A stretch of 64,000 nucleotides of DNA from assembly GCF_943736985.1 (NCBI RefSeq), contig NZ_CALSFS010000010.1, positions 62,001 through 126,000 of the forward strand, read 5' to 3'. This DNA comes from Clostridium sp. Marseille-Q2269. Lineage in GTDB: Bacteria; Bacillota; Clostridia; Clostridiales; Clostridiaceae. The stretch's first letter is position 1. Every line of letters starts with the position of its first letter. The position numbers and the translations under genes were made by a program. Positions 36,953 to 46,229 of the stretch are shown here, in pieces. Under the pieces are notes generated by a model that did not search any database, was not told the origin of the DNA, and saw only the letters and a list, made by a program, of their open reading frames with translations.

Positions 36953-38131
36953 TTACGTTCTAAATATAACCTCTTCTTTTGAAAACATGTATCTTGCAAA
37001 CAAAATAGCTCCCAATATATATACAGCTATCCATCCAAAGGTTATTGCTATATGAGTATAATTATAAATTCCACCTAAAAATTCTTTCATAAGACATACT
37101 CCATTTGTAAGTGGTATATTAAAATAAATCATGGGTATATTTTTAGGGTCTTTCATCATAACCATATAAATTAAAACCATTGCTATAACAGTCATAGGAC
37201 TTAAATAAGTTTGAGCTTCTTTAAATGATCTTGCATATATACTTATAGCAAGTTGAATTGCTCCAAACACCATTGTATATAAAATAGGTAAAATCATAAT
37301 TAGCACCAAAGTAGCTGGTCCTAAATTTAATCCTGCTTCTCCAAACATTCCATTTGGTTGCTTCATTGTTAGTATTATTCCTAATAAATAAGCAAAAGAC
37401 ATTAATATTCCCATTACCGTTATTGCAAGAAACTTTCCTACAAGTAGGGATGCTCTTCCTGCTTTTGTGGTAAGAAGTGGTTCTAAAGTATCTCTTTCTT
37501 TTTCTCCTGCACCAAGATCTACAGCTGCTCCGATTGTACTTGTTGCACTATAAATCATTAAGAGTAATGGAATCATCATGGAACCAATCATTTTACCCAT
37601 TCCATCATTTTTATCTCCCACTATATTGTCTACAACATTAACTGGATTTAATATAGATTGATCTATGTTTTTCTTTTCAAGTCTTTTTGAAACTATTTGC
37701 TTGGAATACTCAGTTATATACTCCTTAACTATTGATACAGCTACCATAGCATCACTACTAGAATTATCATATTTTAATTCTATTTTTTCATTTTTATCCT
37801 TTGATATAGCCTCATCAAATCCCTTTGGAATGGTAAGTTTTAAGAATATATCCCCTTCTTTTATGCCCTCATCAATATTTTTAGACTTTACAATGTTAAC
37901 ATTTTTATGAGATTTTATAAATTTAAAAAAGCTGCTATTTCCCTTATCTTCTATTGCTATCTTAAGGTTATCCTGCACATTTTTCTCATCTGAATTACCC
38001 ATTTTACCAATAAAAAAAGACATGGCTGGTAGAAGGATTATTGGAATTAATATACTTAATATTATTGTTTTCTTGTCTCTAAATAAATCTAAAAGTTCTT
38101 TTTTTAGAACTACTAATGTTATATTTTTCAC
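36953..38131 (-). CDS. natB: ABC-2 type exporter permease (NatB-like)
   Basis: 392 residues. One membrane helix near residues 20-42 is followed by a large extracytoplasmic domain (about 45-190). A C-terminal bundle of five or six helices follows with the ABC-2 motif GAAVDLGAGEKERDTLEPLLTTKAGRASLLVGKF. This is the NatB layout, a Na+-extruding ABC exporter, though other cationic substrates or antibiotics are possible. It starts at GTG with AGGTGATTAT upstream, 40 bases after the NatA-like ATPase gene, so the two form one unit. Confidence 0.85.
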   Translation of the reverse strand: MKNITLVVLKKELLDLFRDKKTIILSILIPIILLPAMSFFIGKMGNSDEKNVQDNLKIAIEDKGNSSFFKFIKSHKNVNIVKSKNIDEGIKEGDIFLKLTIPKGFDEAISKDKNEKIELKYDNSSSDAMVAVSIVKEYITEYSKQIVSKRLEKKNIDQSILNPVNVVDNIVGDKNDGMGKMIGSMMIPLLLMIYSATSTIGAAVDLGAGEKERDTLEPLLTTKAGRASLLVGKFLAITVMGILMSFAYLLGIILTMKQPNGMFGEAGLNLGPATLVLIMILPILYTMVFGAIQLAISIYARSFKEAQTYLSPMTVIAMVLIYMVMMKDPKNIPMIYFNIPLTNGVCLMKEFLGGIYNYTHIAITFGWIAVYILGAILFARYMFSKEEVIFRT

Positions 38132-38171
38132 ATAATCACCTACTTTTTTTATATTATCTTGAAATCCACCT

Positions 38172-38891
38172 TTATTTTCCTATTAATTTTATAAATATTT
38201 CTTCTATATTATTATTATATTTTTCTTTTAAATCATTAAGCTTGCCATCTTCTACTATTTTACCTTTGTGGATTATAACAATTCTATCACATAGTTTTTC
38301 TACTTCTGGTATTGTATGACTTGAAAATATAATTGTTCTACCATCCTTTTTACATTTTAATATAAAGTCTTGTACAATTTTCGCAGAAGTTACATCTAAT
38401 CCTATAGTTGGTTCATCAAACAAAACTACAGATGGGTTATGTACTATAGATCTTGCAATAGCTACCTTTTGTTTCATACCTCTTGAAAACTTACCTACTC
38501 TTCTATCGAGATATTCCGTCATTTCTAAACTTTCAGCAATAGCTTGTATACTGTTATGAGTTTCTTCATTAGACATACCATTAAGCTCTGCAAAATACCT
38601 TATATTCTCTCTTGCTGTAAGTCTATCATAAAGTCCTACCTCCCCACCAAATAAAATTCCTATTTCTCCTCTTACTTGGTCCGCTTCTTTACTTACGTCA
38701 TGTCCATTTACCACAGCTTTACCTTCTGTAATCTTAAGCATAGTTGCAAGCATTCTAAGAGTTGTGGTTTTACCTGCTCCATTTTCTCCAAGTAAACCAA
38801 GTATCTCTCCATCATTTGCTTTAAAGCTTATATTATCCACAGCAGTGACACCCTTTTTAAAACGCTTAGTTAAATTTTTAACTTCAATCAT
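38172..38891 (-). CDS. natA: ABC transporter ATPase (NatA-like)
   Basis: 239 residues, a complete nucleotide-binding domain. Walker A is GENGAGKTTT, the signature is FSRGMKQKVAIARS (variant of LSGGQ), Walker B is VVLFDEPTIGLD, and the switch histidine is in SSHTIPEVEKLCD. It pairs with the NatB-like permease directly downstream. AGGAGGTTTAGATAAAGGA precedes the ATG. In B. subtilis NatAB is induced by sodium and uncouplers; no regulator is visible here. Confidence 0.9.
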   Translation of the reverse strand: MIEVKNLTKRFKKGVTAVDNISFKANDGEILGLLGENGAGKTTTLRMLATMLKITEGKAVVNGHDVSKEADQVRGEIGILFGGEVGLYDRLTARENIRYFAELNGMSNEETHNSIQAIAESLEMTEYLDRRVGKFSRGMKQKVAIARSIVHNPSVVLFDEPTIGLDVTSAKIVQDFILKCKKDGRTIIFSSHTIPEVEKLCDRIVIIHKGKIVEDGKLNDLKEKYNNNIEEIFIKLIGK

Positions 38892-39160
38892 TCCTTTATC
38901 TAAACCTCCTTAATAATAGTTTTTATTATACTAAACTAATTTTAGTATATAGTAAAATATTCCTTTATTAAAATTAAGAATATCATATAATCATTATTAT
39001 TACAATAATTAACATAATCCTCTTTTTTCTTGTTAACTATAATAAAACTATGTATTATGTATATTATTAAATTATAAAAAGTACATTTTGCATTTTACAA
39101 CTACATATTACTATTAGAACAAATTATAATAATTATATCTCTAAAGTTTCTATAAATATA

Positions 39161-39208
39161 AAAATGCTCTTTAAATTAATAAAATATAATTAATCTAAAG
39201 AGTATTTT
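39161..39208 (-). terminator. Hairpin downstream of the 39253 fragment
   Basis: Twenty-base arms (39161-39180, 39189-39208) with two mismatches and an eight-base loop. It is placed to end a minus-strand transcript from the small fragment, supporting the idea that a real gene once lay there. The rest of 38892-39252 is AT-rich and empty. Confidence 0.65.
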
Positions 39209-39252
39209 CACAATTAATCTCTACCACATTTTATTGTTTATATAATGTTCTA

Positions 39253-39453
39253 TTAACCATATAACTTCCTTAATTTTTTATAATCTATTTTATCTACTGT
39301 ATCTTCATTAGTACTTATCCAAGGCAAAGCTAATTCATTTTTACCTTCTTCCTTTATAAAATTAGCTCTTGTTATGGTAAACATATTAAATTTGTTCTCA
39401 TGAAAATTATTGTAAATACCATCTAAGAATTGACCTACTAAATATTTTAACAT
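39253..39453 (-). pseudogene. Small unrecognised ORF, possible C-terminal remnant
   Basis: Up to 66 residues (MLKYLVGQFLDGIYNNFHENKF...KLRKLYG). The composition is protein-like, but no ribosome site precedes the ATG. The frame stays open a further dozen codons upstream without a start and then meets a stop. A terminator follows it. It reads as the tail of a longer deleted gene or a small orphan. I do not recognise the family. Confidence 0.35.
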
Positions 39454-39611
39454 AATAAGGTTAATTTTAATTATTTTTGTTATATTTTAAATAATACTTT
39501 ACAATCATTTCCTTTAAGTTAATACTTTATTATATTTGTATCACAATTTAACTATATCGTAGTTATATTTTAAAACTTTAAAACTCTATTATTAAATATG
39601 TCTGATACCCA

Positions 39612-41051
39612 TTAAATTTCTCTTATAGTCTTAATACTCACTCTTTCAGACATCTTTACTGAATTTTTTCCTCTTATGGTAATATATTCTATTGGTATAC
39701 CTACTTCTCTTGCTATTATAGCTTTTACCCTTTTCCTACAGAAATTACCTTGACAAAATCCCATACCTGCTCTAGTACGCCTTTTTATAGCATCTGTAGA
39801 TTTTATTGGTATTCCTCTTTTTATAGCATCTATTATTTCTGCTTCTGTTACCTTTTCACATCTACATATTATGTTCTTTTTAGGATCCTCATCATCTATT
39901 TTTCCTTTAAATGTTTTGTCCTTTTTAACGATTATAGCTTTCCTATAGGGATTAAAATCTTTATCTTTTATAAATTTTAATCCAGATTCTTTAAGAATTT
40001 CAACTATTTTTTCTGCTATAGCTGGTGATGATGTAAGTCCTGGTGAATCTATACCTGCTGCATTTATAAACCCTTTAATTTTACTTTCTCCTATTACAAA
40101 ATCTCCTGTACTACTAATTGCTCTTATGCCTGCAAAAGTAGTTAAAGATTTTCTCACATCAAAATCTGGTATAGATTTTCTAGCTGTTTTTATTATATAC
40201 TCTATGCTTTCTATATCTGTTCCTATATCTTCTTTATTATCTACATCCTGTGCATCAGGGCCTATCATAAAGTTTCCATGATAAGTAGTAGTAACTAATA
40301 TTCCTTTACCTTTTTCATTTGGTACTTGAAATATAACCTTGTTTACAAGATATCCTTGATCTTTTGTAGAAAGTACATATTGTCCTCTTCTTGGTAATAT
40401 TTTAAAATCATCCATTCCTAACATGTTTGCTACCTTATCACTATACAAGCCAGCAGCATTTATAATATATTTACTTTCTATTTCACCGTTATTGGTCCTT
40501 ATTATAAAATCTTTATTTTTCTTAACTATATCTAATACTTTTGTTTCTAGTTTTAAATCTACACCATTTTTTATAGCATTTTCAGTGAAAGCTATAGTCA
40601 TCTCATAAGGGGATGCTACACCAACACTTTTATCGTATAATGCTACTTTAACATCTTGATTTATATGGGGTTCTAATTTTTTTATTTCATTTTCATATAT
40701 TATTTCAAGATCATTACATCCTACTTTAATTCCATTTTCATATAATTTCTTTATTCTATTTTCATCTTCTTTGTCAAAACCTATTACTAGTGCACCTGTA
40801 TTTCTATATCCAAAATTAAGCTCTTTTTCAAGTTCTCTATACATACTGTTTCCTTTTATGCATAACTGTCCTTTTAAAGTTCCATATTTAGCTACATATC
40901 CACCATGAACAATGCCACTATTTGCTTTTGAAGCCCCTGTTCCAACATCTTCTTCCTTTTCTATAAGACATATTTTAAAATCATATTTTGATAGTTCCCT
41001 AGCAATAGCTGATCCAACTACTCCTGCACCTATGATGGTTATATCATACAT
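39612..41051 (-). CDS. FAD-dependent oxidoreductase with BFD-like 2Fe-2S domain (GlpA/LhgO-type)
   Basis: 479 residues. The dinucleotide-binding start ITIIGAGVVGSAIARELS and a DAO fold (about 1-370) resemble glycerol-3-phosphate dehydrogenase and L-2-hydroxyglutarate oxidase. From about 395 a BFD-like domain carries four cysteines (CRCEK...GFCQGNFC) for a 2Fe-2S cluster. It is related to anaerobic GlpA-type enzymes, which usually sit with GlpB/GlpC-like partners; none is here, so the electron acceptor is unclear. AAGAGGGTGAAATT precedes the ATG. Confidence 0.85.
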   Translation of the reverse strand: MYDITIIGAGVVGSAIARELSKYDFKICLIEKEEDVGTGASKANSGIVHGGYVAKYGTLKGQLCIKGNSMYRELEKELNFGYRNTGALVIGFDKEDENRIKKLYENGIKVGCNDLEIIYENEIKKLEPHINQDVKVALYDKSVGVASPYEMTIAFTENAIKNGVDLKLETKVLDIVKKNKDFIIRTNNGEIESKYIINAAGLYSDKVANMLGMDDFKILPRRGQYVLSTKDQGYLVNKVIFQVPNEKGKGILVTTTYHGNFMIGPDAQDVDNKEDIGTDIESIEYIIKTARKSIPDFDVRKSLTTFAGIRAISSTGDFVIGESKIKGFINAAGIDSPGLTSSPAIAEKIVEILKESGLKFIKDKDFNPYRKAIIVKKDKTFKGKIDDEDPKKNIICRCEKVTEAEIIDAIKRGIPIKSTDAIKRRTRAGMGFCQGNFCRKRVKAIIAREVGIPIEYITIRGKNSVKMSERVSIKTIREI

Positions 41052-41172
41052 AATTTCACCCTCTTTCTTATACTTAGTTTTGAAATTGCTAACAATTAAT
41101 ATCTTTTAATATTTTTTATTACCATAATATTATTTTAAATCTTAATATATGAAAACAAAAGCATAATTTATA

Positions 41173-41724
41173 CTATTTAATTTGCATTCTATCTCTCATC
41201 AATAAATCCAAATATAGCTTATAATTATATTCATCAAAACACACAAACATAACTTTCTCTATATTTTTATATTCTATTAAGCTTTCCTTTACAGCATTAT
41301 AAGCAACCTTTGCCGCTAAATCTTTAGGGTATTCATAAACACCTGTGCTAATATTAGGGAAAGCCACAGTTTTAATATTATTTTCACAAGCTAATTTTAC
41401 ACTATTTTTATAACAATTAAATAAAAGAGCTTCTTCATTATTATGCCCTCCATGCCATATAGGACCTACAGTATGAATAACATATTTAGCTTTAAGATTT
41501 CCTCCTGAAGTTATTACTGCTTCTCCTGTACTTAAAGATCCTATTTTATCTACAATTTTTTTACATTCTTTAAGTATATTTTCTCCTTCTGCTCTATGGA
41601 TGGCACCATCTACACCACCCCCACCTAGTAAGCCGCTATTAGCAGCATTAACAATAGCATCTACATTTTCCTTTGTAATATCTCCTTTTATTATATTTAT
41701 TTTGTTTATATATGATGTACACAA
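41173..41724 (-). CDS. Macrodomain protein (O-acetyl-ADP-ribose deacetylase-like)
   Basis: 183 residues, a single macrodomain of the YmdB/MacroD type that binds ADP-ribose and removes O-acetyl or mono-ADP-ribose. It shows [24 protein letters not shown], the [25 protein letters not shown] loop and [20 protein letters not shown]. The start is TTG, supported by AAGGGG eight bases upstream. It lies 27 bases beyond the DUF1294 gene on the same strand. A role in DNA-damage or toxin ADP-ribose removal is possible but not shown. Confidence 0.92.
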   Translation of the reverse strand: MCTSYINKINIIKGDITKENVDAIVNAANSGLLGGGGVDGAIHRAEGENILKECKKIVDKIGSLSTGEAVITSGGNLKAKYVIHTVGPIWHGGHNNEEALLFNCYKNSVKLACENNIKTVAFPNISTGVYEYPKDLAAKVAYNAVKESLIEYKNIEKVMFVCFDEYNYKLYLDLLMRDRMQIK

Positions 41725-41751
41725 AATATAACCCCTTCTCTAAAAAAACAA

Positions 41752-42012
41752 TTAATATAATTTATTTAAATATAACACTACAATTAGCTGAACTAAAATT
41801 ATAAATGGAATACCATATTTAAATTTAATATGTTTTGTCTTATGCCTAAATGTTTTCATGCCTATATAAGATCCTATACTTCCTCCCAATATACATATGA
41901 ACAATAAAGTATTCTCCTTGATCCTCCATTTATTTGCCTTAGCTTTTTCTTTATCTATATACATAGACAAAAATCCTAATAAATTCAATAATATAAAATA
42001 ATATTTAATCAT
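41752..42012 (-). CDS. DUF1294 small membrane protein
   Basis: 86 residues, two or three hydrophobic segments, matching DUF1294: YFILLNLLGFLSMYIDKEKAKANKWRIKENTLLFICILGGSIGSYIGMKTFRHKTKH is the characteristic core (K-W-R-I-x-E, GG-x-GS-x-G, F-R-H-K-T-x-H). Function is unknown. It overlaps nothing and may form a transcript with the macrodomain gene. The ribosome site is weak (AGAGAAG). The 42013-42322 gap is AT-rich apart from the manA terminator. Confidence 0.8.
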   Translation of the reverse strand: MIKYYFILLNLLGFLSMYIDKEKAKANKWRIKENTLLFICILGGSIGSYIGMKTFRHKTKHIKFKYGIPFIILVQLIVVLYLNKLY

Positions 42013-42283
42013 AACTTCTCTCTTTCTTTCAAATTATCTTCATTAATGTTATCTAGTAAATAATATACGTACTTGCATTTTCAATCATATTATTAATCAA
42101 TTGTACCATATTTTTCTTTTATCTATATAAAACTGTACACAGAATTCATATAAAATTACAATAATAAAAGTGAGTTATAAAATTCATATATACATAGCTT
42201 TTTTTAAAATAATATAATTTGTTATAAGTAAAAAGTATAAATTATTATGGGTGAAGTTAGTTAAAGTAGAATTTATGTAATAC

Positions 42284-42325
42284 AAAAACACTGCCTCAAT
42301 ATTAATTAAGACAGTGCTTTTTTTA
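42284..42325 (-). terminator. Terminator after manA
   Basis: CACTGCCT (42289-42296) pairs with AGACAGTG (42309-42316), with one G-U pair. The loop is A/T, and the minus strand ends in a run of T residues. It abuts the manA stop and closes the long minus-strand cluster. Confidence 0.75.
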
Positions 42326-43300
42326 TTCAACTTCTTTTAATATTTCATTTTTTATTTTATTTATATCAGGTACATAACTTTTCAAAAGTTTCATGTTTCC
42401 CTTTAAAGTGTATTCACCTAAATAAGCTGGAACTAAGAAACTGTCACCTTTCTTAATTTGTTCTTTATTGTCACCACTTGTTATTATTCCTTCACCTTCA
42501 ACACAAGTAAATATAAAAAATCTTTCTTTGTCGCTACATTCCACTGCTTCCTCTAAAATATCATAAAGTTCTAATGAAAATTCTTCACACAAGCATAAAT
42601 AAGTTTTTTCGTATCCACTTTCTATAACTTTTAAGCCTTTTCTTTTATTTGAGCTTAATTGTAAGTTAATTACATCTAGTGCCTTCTTTACATGAATTTC
42701 TCGTCCTCTATTATAATCGTAGACTCTGTATGTGGTATCACTATTTTGTTGAATTTCTGCTATTACCACACCTTCTCCAATAGCATGGATAAGGCCACTT
42801 TTTACAAAATATACGTCACCTTTTTTTACTTGAACTTTATTTAAATGTTTTTCAACATCTCCTGATTCAAGTGCATCTTTTATATCTTGCTTTGTTACTC
42901 CTTCTTTTGTCCCTACCACAAGATTTGCACCTTCAAATGCATCTACTACATACCATACTTCTGTTTTTCCTAATTCACCCTCTACTTTTCTTGCATATTC
43001 ATTTTCAGGATGCACTTGAACAGATAAAGGCTCATTAGCATTTATAAGCTTAACTAAAAGTGGAAATTTTTCTTTATCTATTTTTGTTCCTAATAATTCA
43101 TCTTTATATTCTTCTATAACCTGCTTTAAAGTTTTTCCCTTAAAGATACCATTAGATACAATACTCATACCATTTTCATGACAAGCTACATCCCAACTTT
43201 CTCCAATATTTCCCTTAGGTAAATTATCTCTAAATAATTCTAAATGGCGTCCACCCCATATTTTTTCATAATATAAATTCTCAAATTTTAATGGATACAT
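42323..43300 (-). CDS. manA: Mannose-6-phosphate isomerase, class I
   Basis: About 325 residues; interconverts mannose-6-phosphate and fructose-6-phosphate using zinc. Signatures are IWGGRHLELFRDNLPKGNIGESWDV, the zinc ligands in LVKLINANEPLSVQVHPENEYA, GKTEVWYVVDA and SGLIHAIGEG. ATG at 43300 is chosen because AGGAGT lies seven bases upstream. It is the last gene of the minus-strand cluster containing the PTS and glycyl-radical enzyme, so it may feed a hexose phosphate made there into glycolysis; it could equally be an independent housekeeping gene. Confidence 0.93.
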   Translation of the reverse strand: MYPLKFENLYYEKIWGGRHLELFRDNLPKGNIGESWDVACHENGMSIVSNGIFKGKTLKQVIEEYKDELLGTKIDKEKFPLLVKLINANEPLSVQVHPENEYARKVEGELGKTEVWYVVDAFEGANLVVGTKEGVTKQDIKDALESGDVEKHLNKVQVKKGDVYFVKSGLIHAIGEGVVIAEIQQNSDTTYRVYDYNRGREIHVKKALDVINLQLSSNKRKGLKVIESGYEKTYLCLCEEFSLELYDILEEAVECSDKERFFIFTCVEGEGIITSGDNKEQIKKGDSFLVPAYLGEYTLKGNMKLLKSYVPDINKIKNEILKEVE

Positions 43301-43492
43301 AATCATACTCCTATTCTTAATTTTATATTTTAAAATTATTTGTAGTTTCTTAAAAAAATTATATATTACTATTCATCTAAATGTAATGGTTTATTGTATA
43401 AATAAAACTATTTTTTTCTACATACTAGGGTAAATATCTTATATCTGTATAAAAAACATATAATATATAAACTTTTCTTTTAATTATAAAAT

Positions 43493-44476
43493 CTATAAAT
43501 CTGATGGAAATACTACGCCCATCTGCTTTCTAGCTTTTTGTAATATTCTCATTACAATTTTTGAAGTACTATAAGAATTTATACTTGACTCTAATTTTCC
43601 TGATTTAATAATTTCTACAAATTCTTTTGCTTCATAATACATTGTATCCTTTGATTGAGATATTGTAATATCTTCTACTTCACCATTTTTATATGAAATT
43701 TTTATATTTTCTGGAGTGTGTATCTTATCTATAATCATATTACCATTCTCACCTTGTATTTCACTCGGTATAGAAGAATTAGCTATTTTAGAATGCATTA
43801 TTACAGCATCCATATCTTCATAATTTAAAATTAAACTTCCTTCTCCATCAACTCCAGATTCTAATAAAACACCTGTTGCGCATACTTCTTTAGGTTCTCC
43901 AAAAAGATGTACTAACGGATAAATGCAATAAATACCTATATCCATAAGGGATCCATTAGAAAATTTAGGATTAAATGTGTTTGGATTCTCTCCACCCTTA
44001 TATTTATCATATCTTGAAGAGTATTGACAATAGCTGCTAAAGTATCTTCTTATTTTACCTATCTTATGTAGATTATTTTTTATAACATAAAAGTTTGGTA
44101 AAAAAGAAGATTTCATTCCTTCCATTAATGCTACTTTATTTTCTTTAGCTATATTTATTATTTCCTCCAACTGTCTCAAATTAGATGTTATAGGTTTTTC
44201 ACACATAACATGTTTTTTATTTTCTAAAAATATTTTAGCTTGAGAGGCATGAAAAGAATTGGGACTGGCTATATATACTGCATCTATACAATTACTTTCC
44301 GCCATCTTGTTAATATCCGTAAAAATTTTACTTATTGAATATTTACTCCCGAATTCCTTTGCTTTTTCTTCTGTTCTAGAATATATTGCAGTTAACTGAA
44401 AATCTTCTACTAACTCAGCACATCTTATAAATTCTTCTGTTATCCAACTAGTTCCTACTACTCCAAATCTTATCAA
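43493..44476 (-). CDS. Gfo/Idh/MocA-family oxidoreductase
   Basis: 327 residues: Rossmann domain (VGTSWITEEFIRCAELVEDFQLTAIYSR) with the EKP catalytic-lysine motif (HVMCEKPITSN) and a C-terminal GFO_IDH_MocA domain (GGENPNTFNPKFSNGSLMDIGIYCIYPL is the typical DxGxYxI helix). Such enzymes oxidise or reduce sugars, inositols and sugar derivatives with NAD(P). It starts at TTG behind AGGAAGTGA. Its position between the GntR regulator and manA suggests action on the metabolite of the PTS/glycyl-radical locus. The substrate is unknown. Confidence 0.85.
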   Translation of the reverse strand: MIRFGVVGTSWITEEFIRCAELVEDFQLTAIYSRTEEKAKEFGSKYSISKIFTDINKMAESNCIDAVYIASPNSFHASQAKIFLENKKHVMCEKPITSNLRQLEEIINIAKENKVALMEGMKSSFLPNFYVIKNNLHKIGKIRRYFSSYCQYSSRYDKYKGGENPNTFNPKFSNGSLMDIGIYCIYPLVHLFGEPKEVCATGVLLESGVDGEGSLILNYEDMDAVIMHSKIANSSIPSEIQGENGNMIIDKIHTPENIKISYKNGEVEDITISQSKDTMYYEAKEFVEIIKSGKLESSINSYSTSKIVMRILQKARKQMGVVFPSDL

Positions 44477-44592
44477 AAAATCACTTCCTATATTACATAT
44501 TTATAAAAATGTTATTCAACATTTTTTACTATAACAAATTATGAGTTGTTTACAAATAAAAAATTCAAACTACATAATTAAAAACTTTAATG

Positions 44593-45258
44593 TTAAGTGG
44601 ATATAATTGTTACATCTGAATTATACTTAATCTGTTTACTTATTTGAATTAGTACATTGTTAGAATATAAATTATGTGTAGTTTGGATAGAATGTGTAAC
44701 CTTTTTAGGGGTATATTGGTTTATTATATGTTCATCCTCTATTAGTACACTTTTTAATTCTTTTCTATCATGTGTTAATGCATATTTCATCTCATCTTGA
44801 AAATAGCTTAAAATGCTGCCTTCACATTTTTTTACATTAAAATTTTCAAATAAATCATAAGGTACATATCCCTCTTCATAAATCACATTATCTTCTGTTT
44901 TAATTATTCGTTTATATGTGTGTAAATATTTTGAATTAAACTTCTCTCCAATATGATTTAAAATTGTTTTAAACTCTAACACAATTGTAGAATGTTTTGC
45001 TTTACTTTCAACACTTAAAGATGCAATAGTAGTATTTAAATAAAATTCTCTAGGATTTATATAATATCCTTTTCCTTGTTTAGAATTAACATATCCTTTT
45101 TCTATTAACTTTTTTAAAGCCCTTCTTACAGGCTCTCTAGATACGTTATATCTTTTACATATCTCATTTTCAGAAATTAACAATTCTCCTTCTTTAAATT
45201 CTTCATTTAATATTAATTTCTTTAATTCACCGTATACATAATCTTTTTTGGTAGTCAT
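44593..45258 (-). CDS. GntR/UTRA-family repressor of the glycyl-radical locus
   Basis: 221 residues: GntR winged helix (YVYGELKKLILNEEFKEGELLISENEICKRYNVSREPVRRALKKLIEKGYVNSKQGKGYYI) and a UTRA ligand domain (about 85-215). It follows the activase gene by about 40 bases on the same strand and is preceded by AAAGGAAGGATATAA. It is the best candidate to bind the ACTTGTAATTAYAAGT palindromes at the promoters of the glycyl-radical enzyme and of the PTS regulator; AraR-type members of this family recognise similar TTGTA...TACAA halves. Confidence 0.88.
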   Translation of the reverse strand: MTTKKDYVYGELKKLILNEEFKEGELLISENEICKRYNVSREPVRRALKKLIEKGYVNSKQGKGYYINPREFYLNTTIASLSVESKAKHSTIVLEFKTILNHIGEKFNSKYLHTYKRIIKTEDNVIYEEGYVPYDLFENFNVKKCEGSILSYFQDEMKYALTHDRKELKSVLIEDEHIINQYTPKKVTHSIQTTHNLYSNNVLIQISKQIKYNSDVTIIST

Positions 45259-45296
45259 TTATATCCTTCCTTTATGCAACTGTAGTATATAAAGTT

Positions 45297-46214
45297 TTAA
45301 ATCTTTTCATTTTCAATTATACCATTTTTTAATCCATTTTCTTTTAAAATTTTTTTCCACTTAATTTTATTTTCTTCTGAAGGAATTTGAAACTTAGTCT
45401 GTTGATTTACATATTTAAATCTATTAACTTTTATTAAATTATGATATGGTAAAATGTCTACTTGCTTGATATTTTTATATTTATTTGAAATACAAGAAAT
45501 AGCTTTAAAATGTTCTTCTGTATCATTTACACCTGGAATTATAGGACATCTTAAGGTTATAATTTTATTATTATTATTTAATAATTCTATTATCTTATAA
45601 AAATCAAATTCTCTTCCAACATATTCTTTGTATCTTTCTTTATCTGTTAACTTATAATCTAACAAATATTCATCTACAAAATCTATTGTTTTTTCTATAT
45701 TATTATTAATATCATATCCACTAATATCTAAACAAATATTAATACTTAGTTCTTTTAATTTATGGCCCAGTTCACAAATAAAATCTATTTGGTTAAGAGC
45801 TTCCCCTCCACTAAAGGTAACTCCACCTTTAGAATTATCATAATAATCTTTATCTTTCATAATAATATTAATTAATTCCTCAGTTGTATATTTCTTTCCA
45901 TACTTACTATAAGCTTTCATTGGACAAACTTCTATTAAATCAAAATTTTCATCATGCTTTGAAAAATCTATTTTTAATTCATTATTTATTATTTCTATGC
46001 CATCACCTTTTACATATTTAACACATTTGCCACATAAAATACATTTCTTAGGATTGTAATTAAATTGTATTTTAGGAGAAATAGATTCTGGATTATGACA
46101 CCATTTACATCTTAAAGAACAACCCTTAAAAAATAGGGTTGTTCTTATTCCTGGACCATCATTAACAGAAAAGCGTTGTATATCAAATAATATTCCTTTT
46201 TTACTCATTGACAC
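45297..46214 (-). CDS. Glycyl-radical-enzyme activating protein
   Basis: 305 residues, radical-SAM activase. The SAM cluster motif is CSLRCKWC, a ferredoxin-like insert carries CILCGKCVKY and a later Cys (VCPMKA), and GGVTFSGGEAL plus YLLDYKLTDKERYKEYVG complete the family core. The ferredoxin insert has one canonical CxxCxxC group and appears partly degenerate compared with the two full clusters of the paralogue at 12093. It lies 15 bases after the glycyl-radical enzyme it presumably activates. The GTG at 46214 (after GGAAGGGAAGTAA) or the ATG at 46208 may be the start. Confidence 0.92.
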   Translation of the reverse strand: MSMSKKGILFDIQRFSVNDGPGIRTTLFFKGCSLRCKWCHNPESISPKIQFNYNPKKCILCGKCVKYVKGDGIEIINNELKIDFSKHDENFDLIEVCPMKAYSKYGKKYTTEELINIIMKDKDYYDNSKGGVTFSGGEALNQIDFICELGHKLKELSINICLDISGYDINNNIEKTIDFVDEYLLDYKLTDKERYKEYVGREFDFYKIIELLNNNNKIITLRCPIIPGVNDTEEHFKAISCISNKYKNIKQVDILPYHNLIKVNRFKYVNQQTKFQIPSEENKIKWKKILKENGLKNGIIENEKI

Positions 46215-46229
46215 TTACTTCCCTTCCTT

